Below are positions 1-10,400 of a stretch of DNA of 48,840 nt, one piece after another. The translations under genes were made by a program, and so were the position numbers. The notes beneath the pieces are model-generated. The model did not search any database, was not told the origin of the DNA, and saw nothing but the letters and a program-made list of their open reading frames with translations. This stretch comes from a virus. How positions within the stretch are numbered: position 1 is the first letter of the stretch; the number at the start of each line of letters is the position of its first letter. The stretch covers positions 1 through 48,840 of IMG/VR virus record IMGVR_UViG_3300025168_000138. One strand, written 5' to 3'.

Positions 1-1
1 C

Positions 2-2050
2 GGTTCAGGTGGTACAGGAACATATTTTTACTTAAATGGTGGCTTGAGCTCACCTTATACTATATTTCCAGATGGTTCTCACATAGGTTTGGGAACCAGT
101 ATTGATTTAGCTATTTATCACGATGGCTCTAATAGTTATTTAAGCCAAAACGGCACAGGTAATTTAATCATACAGCAAGCAGTAGCTGATGCAGATCTTA
201 TTCTTAGGGCAGACGATGGTTCTGGAAGTGCAACTGCTTATCTAACTTTGGATGGTAGTGTGGCTAAAACAGCAGTGTCTAGACCATTATTATTTGCAGA
301 CAATATATCAGCTGAATATGGTACTGACACAGATATGATTATGTATTCTAGTGGTAGTCATGGATATATAGAAAACTACACAGGTGATTTAAAAATTGTA
401 CAGAATACTGATAATTCTCGTATTCGTTTTGAAGCTGATAACGGGGCTGGAAGTGTTACTTCTTATTTTGATATAGATGGTAGCGCCGCTACCCACAATG
501 GTTCTGCAACTACAAGCACGTGGACTAAATGGCATGATAATTCTAGAATTTCTTTTGGTGACGGATATGACACACAAGTATACCACGATGGTACTAACAC
601 TAATTTCTATCATCAAACTGGTAATTTAATATTCAAGCAGGCTGAAACTGATGCTGATATGATTTTCCAAGCTGATGACGGTTCTGGTGGTTTAGCGACT
701 TATTTAACGCTAGATGGTAGTGCTGGGTACACAACGGTACAAAAACAAATGAATTTTGGCGATGGCGTTGTGTTAGCTTTAGGAGCTAGTCTTGATTTAC
801 AATTATTTCACGAATCTGACAACTCTTTTATGTCTAATTACATAGGAGATTTAACTATTACAAACTATCATAACGACAAAGACATAATATTTAGAACTGA
901 TGATGGTAGTGGTGGAGTAACAGAATATTTTAGATTAGATGGTAGCAACGCTGGTTTTACTACATTCCCTGATAGTACTCATTTGGCAATTGGAACAGAT
1001 AGAGATTTTAGAATGTCACACGATGGAACAGACACAAATCTTTGGGGTGTTACAGGGGATATAATTTTTACTAACTATGCCGATGACAAAGACATTGTCT
1101 TTCGATCAGATGATGGATCAGGTGGTGTAGCAGAGTATTTTAGATTAGATGGTAGTGAAACAGTTACTGAGTTTGTTCAAAACATTAAGCTACCCGATCA
1201 CGTTAGAATTCTTATGGGTACTGGTTCTGATTTTCAAATACTTCACAACGGTAGCAATGCCTTTGTTCATAACACTGTAGGAACATTAGAAATAAGAAAT
1301 TACGCTGCTGATGGTGATATAACTTTTATGTCTGATGATATGTCTGGTGGGGAAACAGAGTATTTTAGATTAGACGGTGCGTTAGGATATATGGTTGCTA
1401 GCAAACACATTTTACTTGATGACGATGTAAAGTTAAGAGTTGGTAGTTCTGCTGATTTAGAAATACTCCACAATGGTACAAATTCAGTAATATCAAACGC
1501 AGTGGGTGATTTATATATTAGTAATCATGCGGACAATAAAGATATAGTATTTGAATGTGATAATGGTTCAGGTGGTAGTACAGCTTACTTAACTTTAGAT
1601 GGTGGCTATGCATCACCACAAATTATTGTACCTGACAACGTTGCTTTTAACGTCGGTAGTGGGCTTGATTTTAACATAATACATAATGGTAGTAACACTA
1701 CATTAACAAATAACATTGGTGATTTAACAATATTAAACAACACTGATGACGGTGATATAAATTTCCTCTCCGATGATGGCTCAGGAGGTACAGCTACATA
1801 TGTTAGAGTTGATGGTAGTGCAGTTGAAACTAGATTTTTAAAATCAACACGACATTTTGATGATGTAGGAGCATATTTTGGAGATTCTGCAGACCTTCAG
1901 ATATATCACAATGGTAGCAATAGTTATATTACTGACCAAGGTACTGGTAACTTATTTATTGAGGGATCAAATCACATATACTTTAGAAGTGCTGATCAAG
2001 GAGAGTATTACGCTCAATTTAATGATGATGGCGCGTGTAAGCTTTACTAC
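2..2050 (+). repeat. Degenerate in-frame tandem repeats of the tail fibre
   Basis: About nine units of roughly 210-235 bp code for the repeated DDGSGG / LDGS / HNGSN pattern. The units differ in length and sequence, and neighbours share most identity (for example the two units reading EYFRLDGS near 920 and 1130). The DNA is too diverged to be a recent duplication, which suggests old amplification with selection on the protein fold. Confidence 0.75.
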
Positions 2051-3100
2051 GATAACGTTGTTAAGTTTGAAACAACATCTGCTGGTGTTACTGTTACTGG
2101 GGCTTTAACAGCTAGTGGTAATATAAATGCTAATGGTAATATAGTTGGTGATGATAGTACTAATATAACTAATATAGCGGGTATTGAGTGTGACACCGTT
2201 GCGTGTGATGCTGATAATTCAACTATTATGCAACTAGGTGCTACAGCTATAAACTTTTTAATTGCAGATAATGATGTATTAGATTTAACTGAAAATAACA
2301 CAATTGTATACAACACTTTAAGTGTAGCTCAAGATATAGTTCACACGGGTGATGTTAATAATAAAATAGCTTTTACTACAGATACACAAACATTTACTTG
2401 TGATGGTAACGATTCTTTAATTATCCGTGGTAATGCTGTAACTGATGCGCCGTTGTTTGAAATTAATGGTGCTGGTGCTGGTAACTCATTAAACATAGGT
2501 TTATTAATGAAAGGGACTGTGCATGGTAATCCTATAAAACTAAAAATGCAAGCTGAAAATGCCGGTGGTACTAACACGGGTGCTGGTATATTATCTTACG
2601 AGCCAGATGCTGATGAGTTTAACATTGGTCAAAGTACTACTCACAATAGTATGGCTATATCTATTGATAATAGTGAGAATGTTACAATAGATAAACGCAA
2701 GTTTACAAAAACAAGTAACACTGATGCAGACTTTAGTGGAGATGTAGTTTATTTTGGAAGTACAACATCAATGACAGCAGGTAAAATATATCACTATAAA
2801 TCAAATGGTACTTGGGAGTTAGTTGACGCTGACGCAGCTTCTACATGTGATGGGTTATTAGGTGTTGCTTTAGGTGCTGCATCAGATACTAACGGTATGT
2901 TATTAAGAGGTATGGTAACTTTAGGCCACGATCCAGGAGCTGTAGGTGACGTGCTTTTTGCATCAACTACGCCTGGATTAGCTACAGCAACCGCTCCTTC
3001 TGGTAGTGGTGATATAGTAAGAGTTATAGGATATTGTATAGACGCAAGTAATGGTCAAATATGGTTTAACCCAGATGGTACATTTGTTGAGGTTGCGTAA
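2..3100 (+). CDS. Modular tail fibre / receptor-binding protein (5' partial)
   Basis: The frame is open from base 2, and the residues before the first possible internal start (TTG at 44) already belong to a repeat unit, so the true start lies left of the window. The visible 1030 or so residues have three parts. The first two thirds are about nine degenerate units of 70-80 residues, each with a DDGSGG...YFRLDGS segment and a (D/E)x(Q/I)(I/L)xH(D/N)GSNS segment. A linker around 690-740 carries a VTVTGALTASGNI-type strand. The C-terminal domain resembles the knob found at the end of many marine phage fibres (GLLGVALG, GDIVRVIGYC, GQIWFNPDGT). No enzymatic motif is seen. The fibre role is inferred from the repeat architecture and from the structural genes that follow. 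The stop overlaps the next start (TAATG). Confidence 0.7.
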   Translation, partial: GSGGTGTYFYLNGGLSSPYTIFPDGSHIGLGTSIDLAIYHDGSNSYLSQNGTGNLIIQQAVADADLILRADDGSGSATAYLTLDGSVAKTAVSRPLLFADNISAEYGTDTDMIMYSSGSHGYIENYTGDLKIVQNTDNSRIRFEADNGAGSVTSYFDIDGSAATHNGSATTSTWTKWHDNSRISFGDGYDTQVYHDGTNTNFYHQTGNLIFKQAETDADMIFQADDGSGGLATYLTLDGSAGYTTVQKQMNFGDGVVLALGASLDLQLFHESDNSFMSNYIGDLTITNYHNDKDIIFRTDDGSGGVTEYFRLDGSNAGFTTFPDSTHLAIGTDRDFRMSHDGTDTNLWGVTGDIIFTNYADDKDIVFRSDDGSGGVAEYFRLDGSETVTEFVQNIKLPDHVRILMGTGSDFQILHNGSNAFVHNTVGTLEIRNYAADGDITFMSDDMSGGETEYFRLDGALGYMVASKHILLDDDVKLRVGSSADLEILHNGTNSVISNAVGDLYISNHADNKDIVFECDNGSGGSTAYLTLDGGYASPQIIVPDNVAFNVGSGLDFNIIHNGSNTTLTNNIGDLTILNNTDDGDINFLSDDGSGGTATYVRVDGSAVETRFLKSTRHFDDVGAYFGDSADLQIYHNGSNSYITDQGTGNLFIEGSNHIYFRSADQGEYYAQFNDDGACKLYYDNVVKFETTSAGVTVTGALTASGNINANGNIVGDDSTNITNIAGIECDTVACDADNSTIMQLGATAINFLIADNDVLDLTENNTIVYNTLSVAQDIVHTGDVNNKIAFTTDTQTFTCDGNDSLIIRGNAVTDAPLFEINGAGAGNSLNIGLLMKGTVHGNPIKLKMQAENAGGTNTGAGILSYEPDADEFNIGQSTTHNSMAISIDNSENVTIDKRKFTKTSNTDADFSGDVVYFGSTTSMTAGKIYHYKSNGTWELVDADAASTCDGLLGVALGAASDTNGMLLRGMVTLGHDPGAVGDVLFASTTPGLATATAPSGSGDIVRVIGYCIDASNGQIWFNPDGTFVEVA

Positions 3101-3774
3101 TGGGTACTTTAGCAGTAAATAGAAAAGGTTTTATAACAGGTGCTCAAGCCGGCAGTTATACAGATGGGCATGGAGCTACAACTGGAACAGCTACTGATAG
3201 TGCTACAGGTAATCAAGCTCTTGCAATACAATATCTTTTTTCAACAGGTAGAGGTAGTGCAATACATAGGTTTACAAGAACTTTTTTACATTTTAACACT
3301 CAAGGTTTATCAGCAGGTTCAAGTTTTATATTACAAATAACTGGTAACAGTAGTGCTGAAGGTAATGTTATAGCTGTAAAACATACTGCAGGTAATAGTA
3401 GTGGTGGTGAGCTTGCAAACGATGACTTTAACAATATAGATCGTACTGTTCCATATAGTGCATCAACAGCTTGGAGTTCAAGCTCACAAGTATCAATAAG
3501 TTTAAATGCAGTAGCAATACAACAAATTATAAGTGAAGATAATTTTAATATAGCTTTAATTGGTATAGAAGATTTTAACGCAGAGGAAGAAAATCCTTTA
3601 GAAGCGGCTGGAGATATAACTAGAGGTGTAGCATTTAGTAGTACAATACAGTTATCATACACAGATGCTGCTAGTGGATATACACATAAAATAAATGGCG
3701 TAGCTGCAGCCAGCATAGGTAAAGTAAATACCGTTGCAACAGCCAGCTTAGGAAAAATAAACACAGTAGATTAA
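3100..3774 (+). CDS. Putative virion structural protein
   Basis: A 224-residue Ser/Thr/Ala/Gly-rich protein, predicted by eye to be mostly beta strand, with no signal peptide or membrane segment. It ends in imperfect short repeats of about 11 residues (KINGVAAAS, IGKVNTVATAS, LGKINTVD), a type of C-terminal tail I associate with phage structural proteins. Its ATG overlaps the stop of the fibre gene (TAATG), so it is translationally coupled to it. It could be a fibre-associated or head-decoration protein. The family was not recognised. Confidence 0.5.
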   Translation: MGTLAVNRKGFITGAQAGSYTDGHGATTGTATDSATGNQALAIQYLFSTGRGSAIHRFTRTFLHFNTQGLSAGSSFILQITGNSSAEGNVIAVKHTAGNSSGGELANDDFNNIDRTVPYSASTAWSSSSQVSISLNAVAIQQIISEDNFNIALIGIEDFNAEEENPLEAAGDITRGVAFSSTIQLSYTDAASGYTHKINGVAAASIGKVNTVATASLGKINTVD

Positions 3775-3807
3775 CATTAAATAATTAAATAATAAAATAA
3801 TAAAAAA
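3775..3807 (+). promoter_or_regulatory. A-rich untranslated leader without Shine-Dalgarno
   Basis: The 33-base gap is pure A/T except for one base near its start, and ends with TAAAATAATAAAAA just before the ATG at 3808. Almost the same string precedes the ATG at 5624. A-rich leaders without a GGAG-type site are typical of Bacteroidota translation starts, so this is most likely a translation-initiation leader; it could also contain a promoter. Confidence 0.45.
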
Positions 3808-4134
3808 ATGGCATTAACAGGAAAACTAGTATATAAAGGACTAGACATAAATAACGCACACTTAAAAGTGATGCAAATAAATCATAGAGCTGTAGATACT
3901 TCTACAACTGCTGAAGATGGAAAAGTAACTTGGAGTAAAACAAACTATGCTGATTATTCAGCTAGAGTATATAAAGATGCTGCTGCTTACGCTGCAAACC
4001 CAGACGCTGCAATATATACTATATCTGGTACATTTACACCATCAGTTGCAAACGGAGCAAACTTAAATATCGTAAAACAAACTTACGTACATTTAAAAAC
4101 GCTAGCTGATTACGACGAGTTAACAGACGTATAA
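3808..4134 (+). CDS. Small putative virion protein
   Basis: A 108-residue soluble protein of mixed character. The N-terminus is MALTGKLVYKGLDINNAHLKV and the middle is rich in Ala, Asp and Tyr. There is no recognisable motif, signal peptide or membrane helix. It follows an A-rich leader and its stop directly abuts the GTG start of the next gene. The position between the fibre genes and the holin suggests a minor structural or fibre-accessory protein, but this is context only. Confidence 0.45.
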   Translation: MALTGKLVYKGLDINNAHLKVMQINHRAVDTSTTAEDGKVTWSKTNYADYSARVYKDAAAYAANPDAAIYTISGTFTPSVANGANLNIVKQTYVHLKTLADYDELTDV

Positions 4135-4515
4135 GTGATAAGAGAACATATACATAAGAATGTAGCAGGTACTGCCGCTACAATTATAACAAATAGGTAT
4201 GATAATAATAATGACTATGATGTTTTTAGTTTGATTTTATGTAATACTAATACAGACTCTTCTGTGTATGTAGATTTATATTTACAAAAGCCTCTAGCAA
4301 CTGCAAATTTTGTAGGTAGAAGTGGTGATTGGAACGCAGTAGTTCCTAGTTATCAGACTATCTATATAATAAAAGATCTAGAGATTACACCTAACAATAC
4401 GTTAGTTTTAGAAAAAGAAGAGATTGAATTTGATTCTACACGGTATGATTTTTATATACAATTAAATGCATCTGACAGTGAAGTTGATTTAATCTTAAAC
4501 AAACAAATAAATTAA
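4135..4515 (+). CDS. Small putative virion protein, GTG start
   Basis: A 126-residue protein that appears all-beta, for example the alternating stretch YDVFSLILCNT and VYVDLYLQ. The reading frame has GTG at 4135, directly after the TAA of the upstream gene, and no ATG near its beginning, so initiation is probably by coupling. There is no catalytic motif. The compact beta-sandwich look suits a head-fibre, collar or tail accessory protein; this is inference from composition and neighbours. Confidence 0.45.
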   Translation: MIREHIHKNVAGTAATIITNRYDNNNDYDVFSLILCNTNTDSSVYVDLYLQKPLATANFVGRSGDWNAVVPSYQTIYIIKDLEITPNNTLVLEKEEIEFDSTRYDFYIQLNASDSEVDLILNKQIN

Positions 4516-4524
4516 AATAAAGAT

Positions 4525-4911
4525 ATGATAAAGAAATTACTTTCAGCAGGTGCAGGTGAACTAATAAAAAGTGTTGGTGGTGTATTAGATAATTTAACTA
4601 CAACAAAAGAAGAAAAGCTAGCAGCCGAGCTTAAAATTAAAGACATGATAATGGGTTATGAAGCTGAGATGCAGAAGCAAGTAACAGAAAGATGGAAAGT
4701 AGATATGAATTCAGATTCATGGTTAAGTAAAAACATAAGACCATTAGTTTTAGTTTTTTTAGTTGTAGCAACAGTGTTATTAATATTTATAGATGCTGGA
4801 ACTATAAGTTTTAAAGTAGAAGACAAGTGGACTGATTTATTACAACTAGTATTAATTACAGTGATTGGAGCTTATTTTGGAGGGCGTTCACTAGAAAAAG
4901 TAAAAAAATAA
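4525..4911 (+). CDS. Holin, 3-TM / GTA-holin-like
   Basis: A 128-residue protein that probably makes the inner-membrane lesion at lysis. Residues 1-60 are amphipathic and charged. Two strong hydrophobic segments follow, about 71-90 (RPLVLVFLVVATVLLIFI) and 102-117 (LLQLVLITVIGAYFGG), with a basic C-terminus. The segment DSWLSKNIRPLVL plus IGAYFGGRSLEK matches the pattern I associate with phage holins of the 3TM family. No endolysin gene is recognisable beside it, so the partner enzyme must be elsewhere. Its stop overlaps the next ATG by one base. Confidence 0.65.
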   Translation: MIKKLLSAGAGELIKSVGGVLDNLTTTKEEKLAAELKIKDMIMGYEAEMQKQVTERWKVDMNSDSWLSKNIRPLVLVFLVVATVLLIFIDAGTISFKVEDKWTDLLQLVLITVIGAYFGGRSLEKVKK

Positions 4912-5600
4912 TGACATTAAACGAAATAGCTTATAACTTGCTAAACTTAGTAAGAGGTGGTAGATCTAACCATGATGAGCATATATCATTAGATCAAATT
5001 AAATTTAACGTTAAACATTATAGAGCAATGTTTATTAGGAGAGACTATGCTAGAAATGGTTTTGTTAGTAGGCACATAGAACAAGACCTTGGATGTATTA
5101 AACTTCAAAGAGTAGATGCAACCAAATGTTGTAGTTTACCTTCAGAGTGTATTGTATCTAGAGGTGAAGATCTTATACCTACAACTGTAAGATTTAATAA
5201 CCAAGAAGCTATTACGTATGTAGGAGATGTTACAGGAACTGGTACTATACCGGTAGTTGATTCTAACACAATACAATTCCTTGCATTTGATAAGTACACA
5301 AATAAAAAGTATAAAGCTTACATGATTGAAAATTATTTGTACATTTACAATGCAGAGGGGTTAGAGTATATTAACATTAGAGGAATATTTGAAGACCCAG
5401 AAGCTGTATCTAAATTTGGAGATTGTGGTGGAGCAAAATGTTATGATGATAGTGCTACCGTTTTTCCTATTCCTATGGACATGCTCAATGCAATTAACAA
5501 AGGCATTTTAAGCGGAGAGTTATCATTACTAGCTAGTACTAAAAGTGATACAACAAATGATCGTATGCAAGATGTACAACAAGCACAACCTAAAAAATAA
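4911..5600 (+). CDS. Putative neck / ring structural protein
   Basis: A 229-residue soluble protein. The N-terminal 50 residues are helical (NEIAYNLLNLVRGG, QIKFNVKHYRAMFIRRDYAR), the middle is beta-rich, and a Cys-containing stretch (CGGAKCYDD, near residue 170) precedes a helical C-terminus ending in a Gln-rich tail. The layout (short helical start, beta core, final P-M-D-M-LNAINKGIL helix) is like proteins of crAss-like virions that sit between portal and tail, but I cannot assign it to a named ring protein. The start overlaps the holin stop. Confidence 0.4.
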   Translation: MTLNEIAYNLLNLVRGGRSNHDEHISLDQIKFNVKHYRAMFIRRDYARNGFVSRHIEQDLGCIKLQRVDATKCCSLPSECIVSRGEDLIPTTVRFNNQEAITYVGDVTGTGTIPVVDSNTIQFLAFDKYTNKKYKAYMIENYLYIYNAEGLEYINIRGIFEDPEAVSKFGDCGGAKCYDDSATVFPIPMDMLNAINKGILSGELSLLASTKSDTTNDRMQDVQQAQPKK

Positions 5601-5623
5601 ACAATTAATATAAAATAATAAAA
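5601..5623 (+). promoter_or_regulatory. A-rich leader repeated upstream of 5624
   Basis: This leader contains TAAAATAATAAAAA directly before the ATG, the same 14-mer as in front of the gene at 3808. There is no Shine-Dalgarno sequence. It is likely a translation-initiation leader of Bacteroidota type. Confidence 0.4.
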
Positions 5624-6073
5624 ATGGCAAAGCAAGGATTGTATGCAAACATACACAAAAAAAGAGCAAGGATAAAAGCTGGCTCAGGAGAGAAAATGAG
5701 AAAGCCTAACAGTAAAGGTGCACCAACTGCAGCTAATTTTAAAAGGTCAGCTGAAACTGCTAAAGCAGAAATGGGAGGAACTATGAATAATTTAAATAAT
5801 ACTAAAATGAACTTAAAAAAGAAAAAAATGAAAGATGGAGGTAAATTTGGAATGTTAAGCGTAAAAGCTGGATATGACAATAACCCTAATGCTACAGCTG
5901 CTGATAGAATAGTTGGAGCTAAAAAAAGTAAAAACAAAATGGGAGGTAAGAAAAAAATGTACGGAGGATCTGCAATGAAGCCTAAGAAAAAAGGTATGGG
6001 TGGAAAGATGATGAAGTATAAAAAAGGAGGATTTACTTTAGAACCTAAGACACCAAACTTGGACGACTTATAG
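5624..6073 (+). CDS. Lys/Gly-rich basic protein with GG motifs
   Basis: A 149-residue, strongly basic, low-complexity protein. Lys runs alternate with Gly-Gly (KDGGKFG, KMGGKKKMYGGS, KGMGGKMMKYKKGGF), and the C-terminus turns acidic (LDDL). No enzyme motif is present. The basic-aromatic-x-x-GG pattern also occurs at the N-termini of the proteins starting at 12781 and 13855, so it may be a shared virion signal. Candidate roles are DNA binding or condensation in the head, or a scaffold/cargo-type protein. It is bounded by an A-rich leader and, one base downstream, by the next ATG. Confidence 0.45.
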   Translation: MAKQGLYANIHKKRARIKAGSGEKMRKPNSKGAPTAANFKRSAETAKAEMGGTMNNLNNTKMNLKKKKMKDGGKFGMLSVKAGYDNNPNATAADRIVGAKKSKNKMGGKKKMYGGSAMKPKKKGMGGKMMKYKKGGFTLEPKTPNLDDL

Positions 6074-6074
6074 A

Positions 6075-6551
6075 ATGAACTATACTCTTAAGCATATATA
6101 TGAAGACTATCAAGATTATTATAATGATGATCTTGACAAGTCTTTACATACAAATATAGTACAAGAGTTTAACATTCTGATCATGGAACATATTCTAGAT
6201 GGAAAGGAATTCAATATGGGGAATAACCTTTCTACACTTTCTATAATTAGAAGAGATAGAGATCCAAGATCACCTAGATTAGATTGGGGAGAGAGCAACA
6301 AATATAAAAAAGAACTCCTAGAAGAAGGTCAATTGTTATATAACTCGGAAACGGGTAAAGGAGTAAAGTGGCATATCTATCATACTGATGAGTTTTATTG
6401 CAAATACTATTGGAGGAAAGGTAAATGCAAGATACCAAACAAATCAGTATATAGATTTGACACTACTCGTGGCGTAAAAGGAAATAAAGAAAAGTTAATC
6501 AGTCTTTTAAAACAAGATGATTTAGCTTATTTAAAATTTAAAAAGCACTAA
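6075..6551 (+). CDS. Conserved-looking hypothetical protein
   Basis: A 158-residue soluble protein. An acidic, Tyr/Asp-rich N-terminus (YEDYQDYYNDDLDKS) leads into a segment with MGNNLSTLSIIRRDRD and LDWGES, then a basic and aromatic region with a Cys pair (EFYCKYYWRKGKCK). The pattern 'short helix, glycine-containing strand, basic strand, x-DW' recalls small phage neck or completion proteins, but I do not recognise the family. It is tightly packed between the Lys-rich protein and the ring-like protein (gaps of one base). Confidence 0.4.
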   Translation: MNYTLKHIYEDYQDYYNDDLDKSLHTNIVQEFNILIMEHILDGKEFNMGNNLSTLSIIRRDRDPRSPRLDWGESNKYKKELLEEGQLLYNSETGKGVKWHIYHTDEFYCKYYWRKGKCKIPNKSVYRFDTTRGVKGNKEKLISLLKQDDLAYLKFKKH

Positions 6552-6552
6552 C

Positions 6553-7437
6553 ATGGCAGTATATAAAACAAAATCTAGCAAAACTATAATAAGAAAAATA
6601 TTCAGGGATTTAAAACCTGCAGATGATAATTGGATTGATGATGCTATTGAATGGATAGGCGAGGCATTAGAGCACATAGGTGCTTCTACACAATTGCTAC
6701 ACAAACAATGTGTATTAGATGTAAAAAATCATAAAGTATTATTACCTACAGATTTATATTACATTAATCAAGTAGCAATTAACAACTCAGTATCACCTAT
6801 ATCTTCTAAAGAACTAGATACTTTAATAGATAAAGTAAAAGAATTAAAAGCTGAGATAGCAGATGCACAAGCAAATGGATTAGAATACTCAAGTACAACT
6901 TCTATACTACATGAGATTAATAGTAGAATAGTAGTATTAGAAAATGTATTTTTTAAAAATAGTAATCATATGCAACCACTACAATATGGAGCAAGTAATT
7001 TTCATAGGAGTATGCATTGTGAGGGCTGTGTAAATGAGAATGTAAACTACGAAGACACATACATAATAGATAATGATTACATAAAAACATCATTTGAAAG
7101 TGGTAAAATCTGTTTAAGCTATAAAGCATTTCCTACAGATGAAGATTGTTTCCCTCTAGTACCAGACGATATAAGCTACTCTGAGGCATTGTTTTGGTAT
7201 ATATATAAAAAGATTTTATTATCTAAACCAGATTTTAAGAACAATGGTATTAATTATGGGACCGCAGAACAGCAGTGGAAGTACTACTGTACGCAAGCTA
7301 GGAATGCTGCAAACTATCCAGACATTGACAGGTATGAATCTTACATGAATCAGTGGGTAAGAATGATACCTAATATTAATAGACACGATGTAGGGTTTGA
7401 ACAATTAAATAATAGAGAAGACTTACATAGAAGCTAA
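6553..7437 (+). CDS. Putative neck/tail ring protein (adaptor-like)
   Basis: A 294-residue soluble protein. Helical N-terminus (DDNWIDDAIEWIGEALEHIG), a beta stretch ending VLLPTDLYYINQV, a coiled-coil-like helix (ELDTLIDKVKELKAEIADA), then a second beta part with CLSYKAFPTDEDCFPLVPD and a helical C-terminal third. The order 'helical entry, strand ending in P-x-D-L, late strand xLSYxAxPxDxDxxPxxPD, then helices' is what I expect of ring/adaptor proteins between portal and nozzle in crAss-like and T7-like virions. The stop overlaps the start of the large nozzle-like gene, which supports a physical partnership. Confidence 0.45.
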   Translation: MAVYKTKSSKTIIRKIFRDLKPADDNWIDDAIEWIGEALEHIGASTQLLHKQCVLDVKNHKVLLPTDLYYINQVAINNSVSPISSKELDTLIDKVKELKAEIADAQANGLEYSSTTSILHEINSRIVVLENVFFKNSNHMQPLQYGASNFHRSMHCEGCVNENVNYEDTYIIDNDYIKTSFESGKICLSYKAFPTDEDCFPLVPDDISYSEALFWYIYKKILLSKPDFKNNGINYGTAEQQWKYYCTQARNAANYPDIDRYESYMNQWVRMIPNINRHDVGFEQLNNREDLHRS

Positions 7438-10400
7438 TGGATAAAAGATTTATAAAAGGTTTATTTAAAGACACTGCGCATATTGACCAGCCGGAAGGAA
7501 CTTGGAGATATGCTAAGAATGCTGTTATTAATAACAAAAAAGGATCTCTTTCTAATGAAGGGGGTACAGAACTTGCGGGACACTTAGGAGAAGCTTTAGT
7601 AACAGGCGCTCAAAATGATAAGGTGTTAGGTAAGATAGAAGTTAATGATAATAAAGTAATACTTTTTGTAAAAAATGTTGTAAGCAATACTGGAAGAAGT
7701 GAGATAGGTGTATGGGAAAATAATAAATATACAATATTATATAATCCTAATCCACCTCTAGATTTAAATTTCCAAGAATCAAATCCAATACAAGGTACAT
7801 TTAAGATAGATGCTAAAGGAGATCTTGTAGTATACTTTACAGATGATTTAAATCCACCTAGAGCATTTAATGTAGATAGACAGATAAGAGAAAGTGGTAC
7901 AAACGTAGGTAAGTTATATGGGTTTACACCTAACAATATAGAACTATTAAACCTATTTCCACATGCAGGATCTGTACCACACGTAGAACTAGAAGATCTT
8001 ATTACACACCAAGCGTCTATACTAGAAGGTGGAGGACTATTAACAGCTGTTTACTATTTAGCTTTAGCATATGTAGATGATGATTACGTAGCCACTAACT
8101 TTGTAACTGTTTCAAATCCTATATCTATTGTAGAAGAGTTTGATTTTACAACTCCTACAAATAAAAAAGACGGGGCTAAAGAAGGTAGTCAAACTACTAA
8201 AGCAATTAAATGGGCTATTACTAATTTAAATACAGATTACAAATATCTTAAGCCTGTAGTAATTAGAAAGATGGGGGATGCAACTGAAGGATTTAAATTA
8301 AATGATATAGAAGTTACAACAAATAATACTACTGTAACTTTTAGTGGTATAGAAGGAACAAGTCCTGCATCTGTAGAAGATGTAATTATAGATACAATAT
8401 CATATGAAAAAGCTAAAACAATACAACAATTAGATAATGTATTGTATTTAGGTAATTTAACTAGTGGTCAAGATTTAGGGTTTCAAAAGTATGCTAACAA
8501 TATTAAGTTACATTCTGTTACTAAAACAATAGAAAACTTTGATGAGTACTATGCTACAGTAGATGGTCTTAATACTGGGTTTGCTAGATCAAGAGTAAAC
8601 GAGTTTAATGGTGCAGTACAAAATGTAGACAACACTAAATCTTACAGATACCAACCTAATATATTTAAGTATAAAGGATACATGAGAGATGAGGTATACG
8701 CTTTCTATATAGCTTTTGTTATGAAAGATGGTAGTATGTCTTATGCTTATCATATACCAGGTAGAAAACCAATACTACCAGTTGAAACTAATTCTGCAGG
8801 TCAAGGACAAGCAGGGGATCTTTGGACTGATATAGGTAAACTAAATCCTGAGTATGCAAAAAACTTTCATTTTTTAGATAGAGTTATACTGTCTCCAGGA
8901 GCTAGTTTTAATCAACACAGACAAATGAATTATTGGGAGAATGCTACAGAAACATATCCTAACACAGAAGACTATGAAGTATATAATGGTAATACACAAG
9001 CAGCTCCTATACAAGGAGAAAAAGTTAGGCATCATCATTTTCCATCAAATAAAAACTCAAATAGAAAAAGTATTATAGGAAGTAATTGTGAAACTGCAGA
9101 CGCTACTTCTGTTCCTTTGGCTCAAAAAAGCTGGGACGGAGTTGAGTTAACATTCCAATGGGATCAAGACACTGATGGCGCAGCACAAATAAATGAAAGT
9201 ACTTGGACAAAATATAGATTTAACGATGATAAAAATGCTCCAAACTTTCCTGTTCTAGGTATAAATGGTGTTGCCGGACCATTATTTAATCCTACAGATG
9301 CGATAAATGCTTTATGGAATAGAAAAGAATTTACAGCAGACCAAAAAATGACAGTTGAAGTTGCATGGAATGTATGGTTTGAACAAGATGGTGGAACTAT
9401 GGGAGATGTAAAAACAAGACTAATGACTACGTCTACAGCTCTTGGTTCAGGACCAACAGAAGTAAACTTTGACACTATAACACAGTTTGGTACTGGAAAT
9501 TGTGGGTCAACTAGACTTGATTTTAACAGGCAAACTACTCTAGTAACAATAGATTTAGAACCTGGAGAAAAAATTTGGCTAGAAACAATGGAAATATCGT
9601 CGGGTAATGATCATTGTTTTCAAGCAAATCATCAGTCAACTAGTGGTAAATCTCAGATTGATTGCTCTCCTGGTCTGGATAATCATTATGGTATAGACTG
9701 TTTTAATAATAGTCCAGAGATGAATTGTAAAAGTTGGATAGCATTTAGTATTAGTTCTCAAGCTCAAGCAATTCCAAACAATGAATATTCTGATGCTAAA
9801 ATTTCACATGATGTAGATATTTTAGGAATACAACTATCAGACATTAAAATACCAGAAGAGATAGCAAACAAAGTACAAGGGTTTAGGATCTATTATGCAA
9901 ACAGAAACCATGCAGATAAAACTATATTAGGACAATCAATTTTAATTCCTTCTACTCAGCATAATGCACAGATAGGTATTTGTCAAGAAAGTAATAATAA
10001 TACAGACGCTTTAAAAATATTAAATACTTTAAAAAATGAAAAAGAAAACTTTTGGAGTATAGACCCTTTTGGAAAAAGTATTACCAATTATCCTAAATAT
10101 CCTTCTATGCAAATTGCTTCTGGTAGTACAGTTAATACAATTACAGACGATTTTGGATATAAAGTATTTAGCTTTCATGATTTTAATTTACTTAGAAGCC
10201 ATAATAGTATAGCTTCTGCAACACATATAGACTTACAATATAAAGTTAGAAACTTTGCTTGGAACGGTCCTAGAATAGAGCAGGAGAAGAAAATGGTATC
10301 GTATATAGAGAATAATGTTAGTAGTCAAATAGATGAAATAGTACAAGAGTGGGGATGGGATGCAGACTTTAATTGTTATCCACAAGAAATTAAATCTTGT

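Noticed and set aside
2-2050. A CRISPR-like or recent tandem repeat array.
   Set aside because: The repeats are long, in frame, diverged at DNA level and conserved as protein; there are no identical short repeats with unique spacers.
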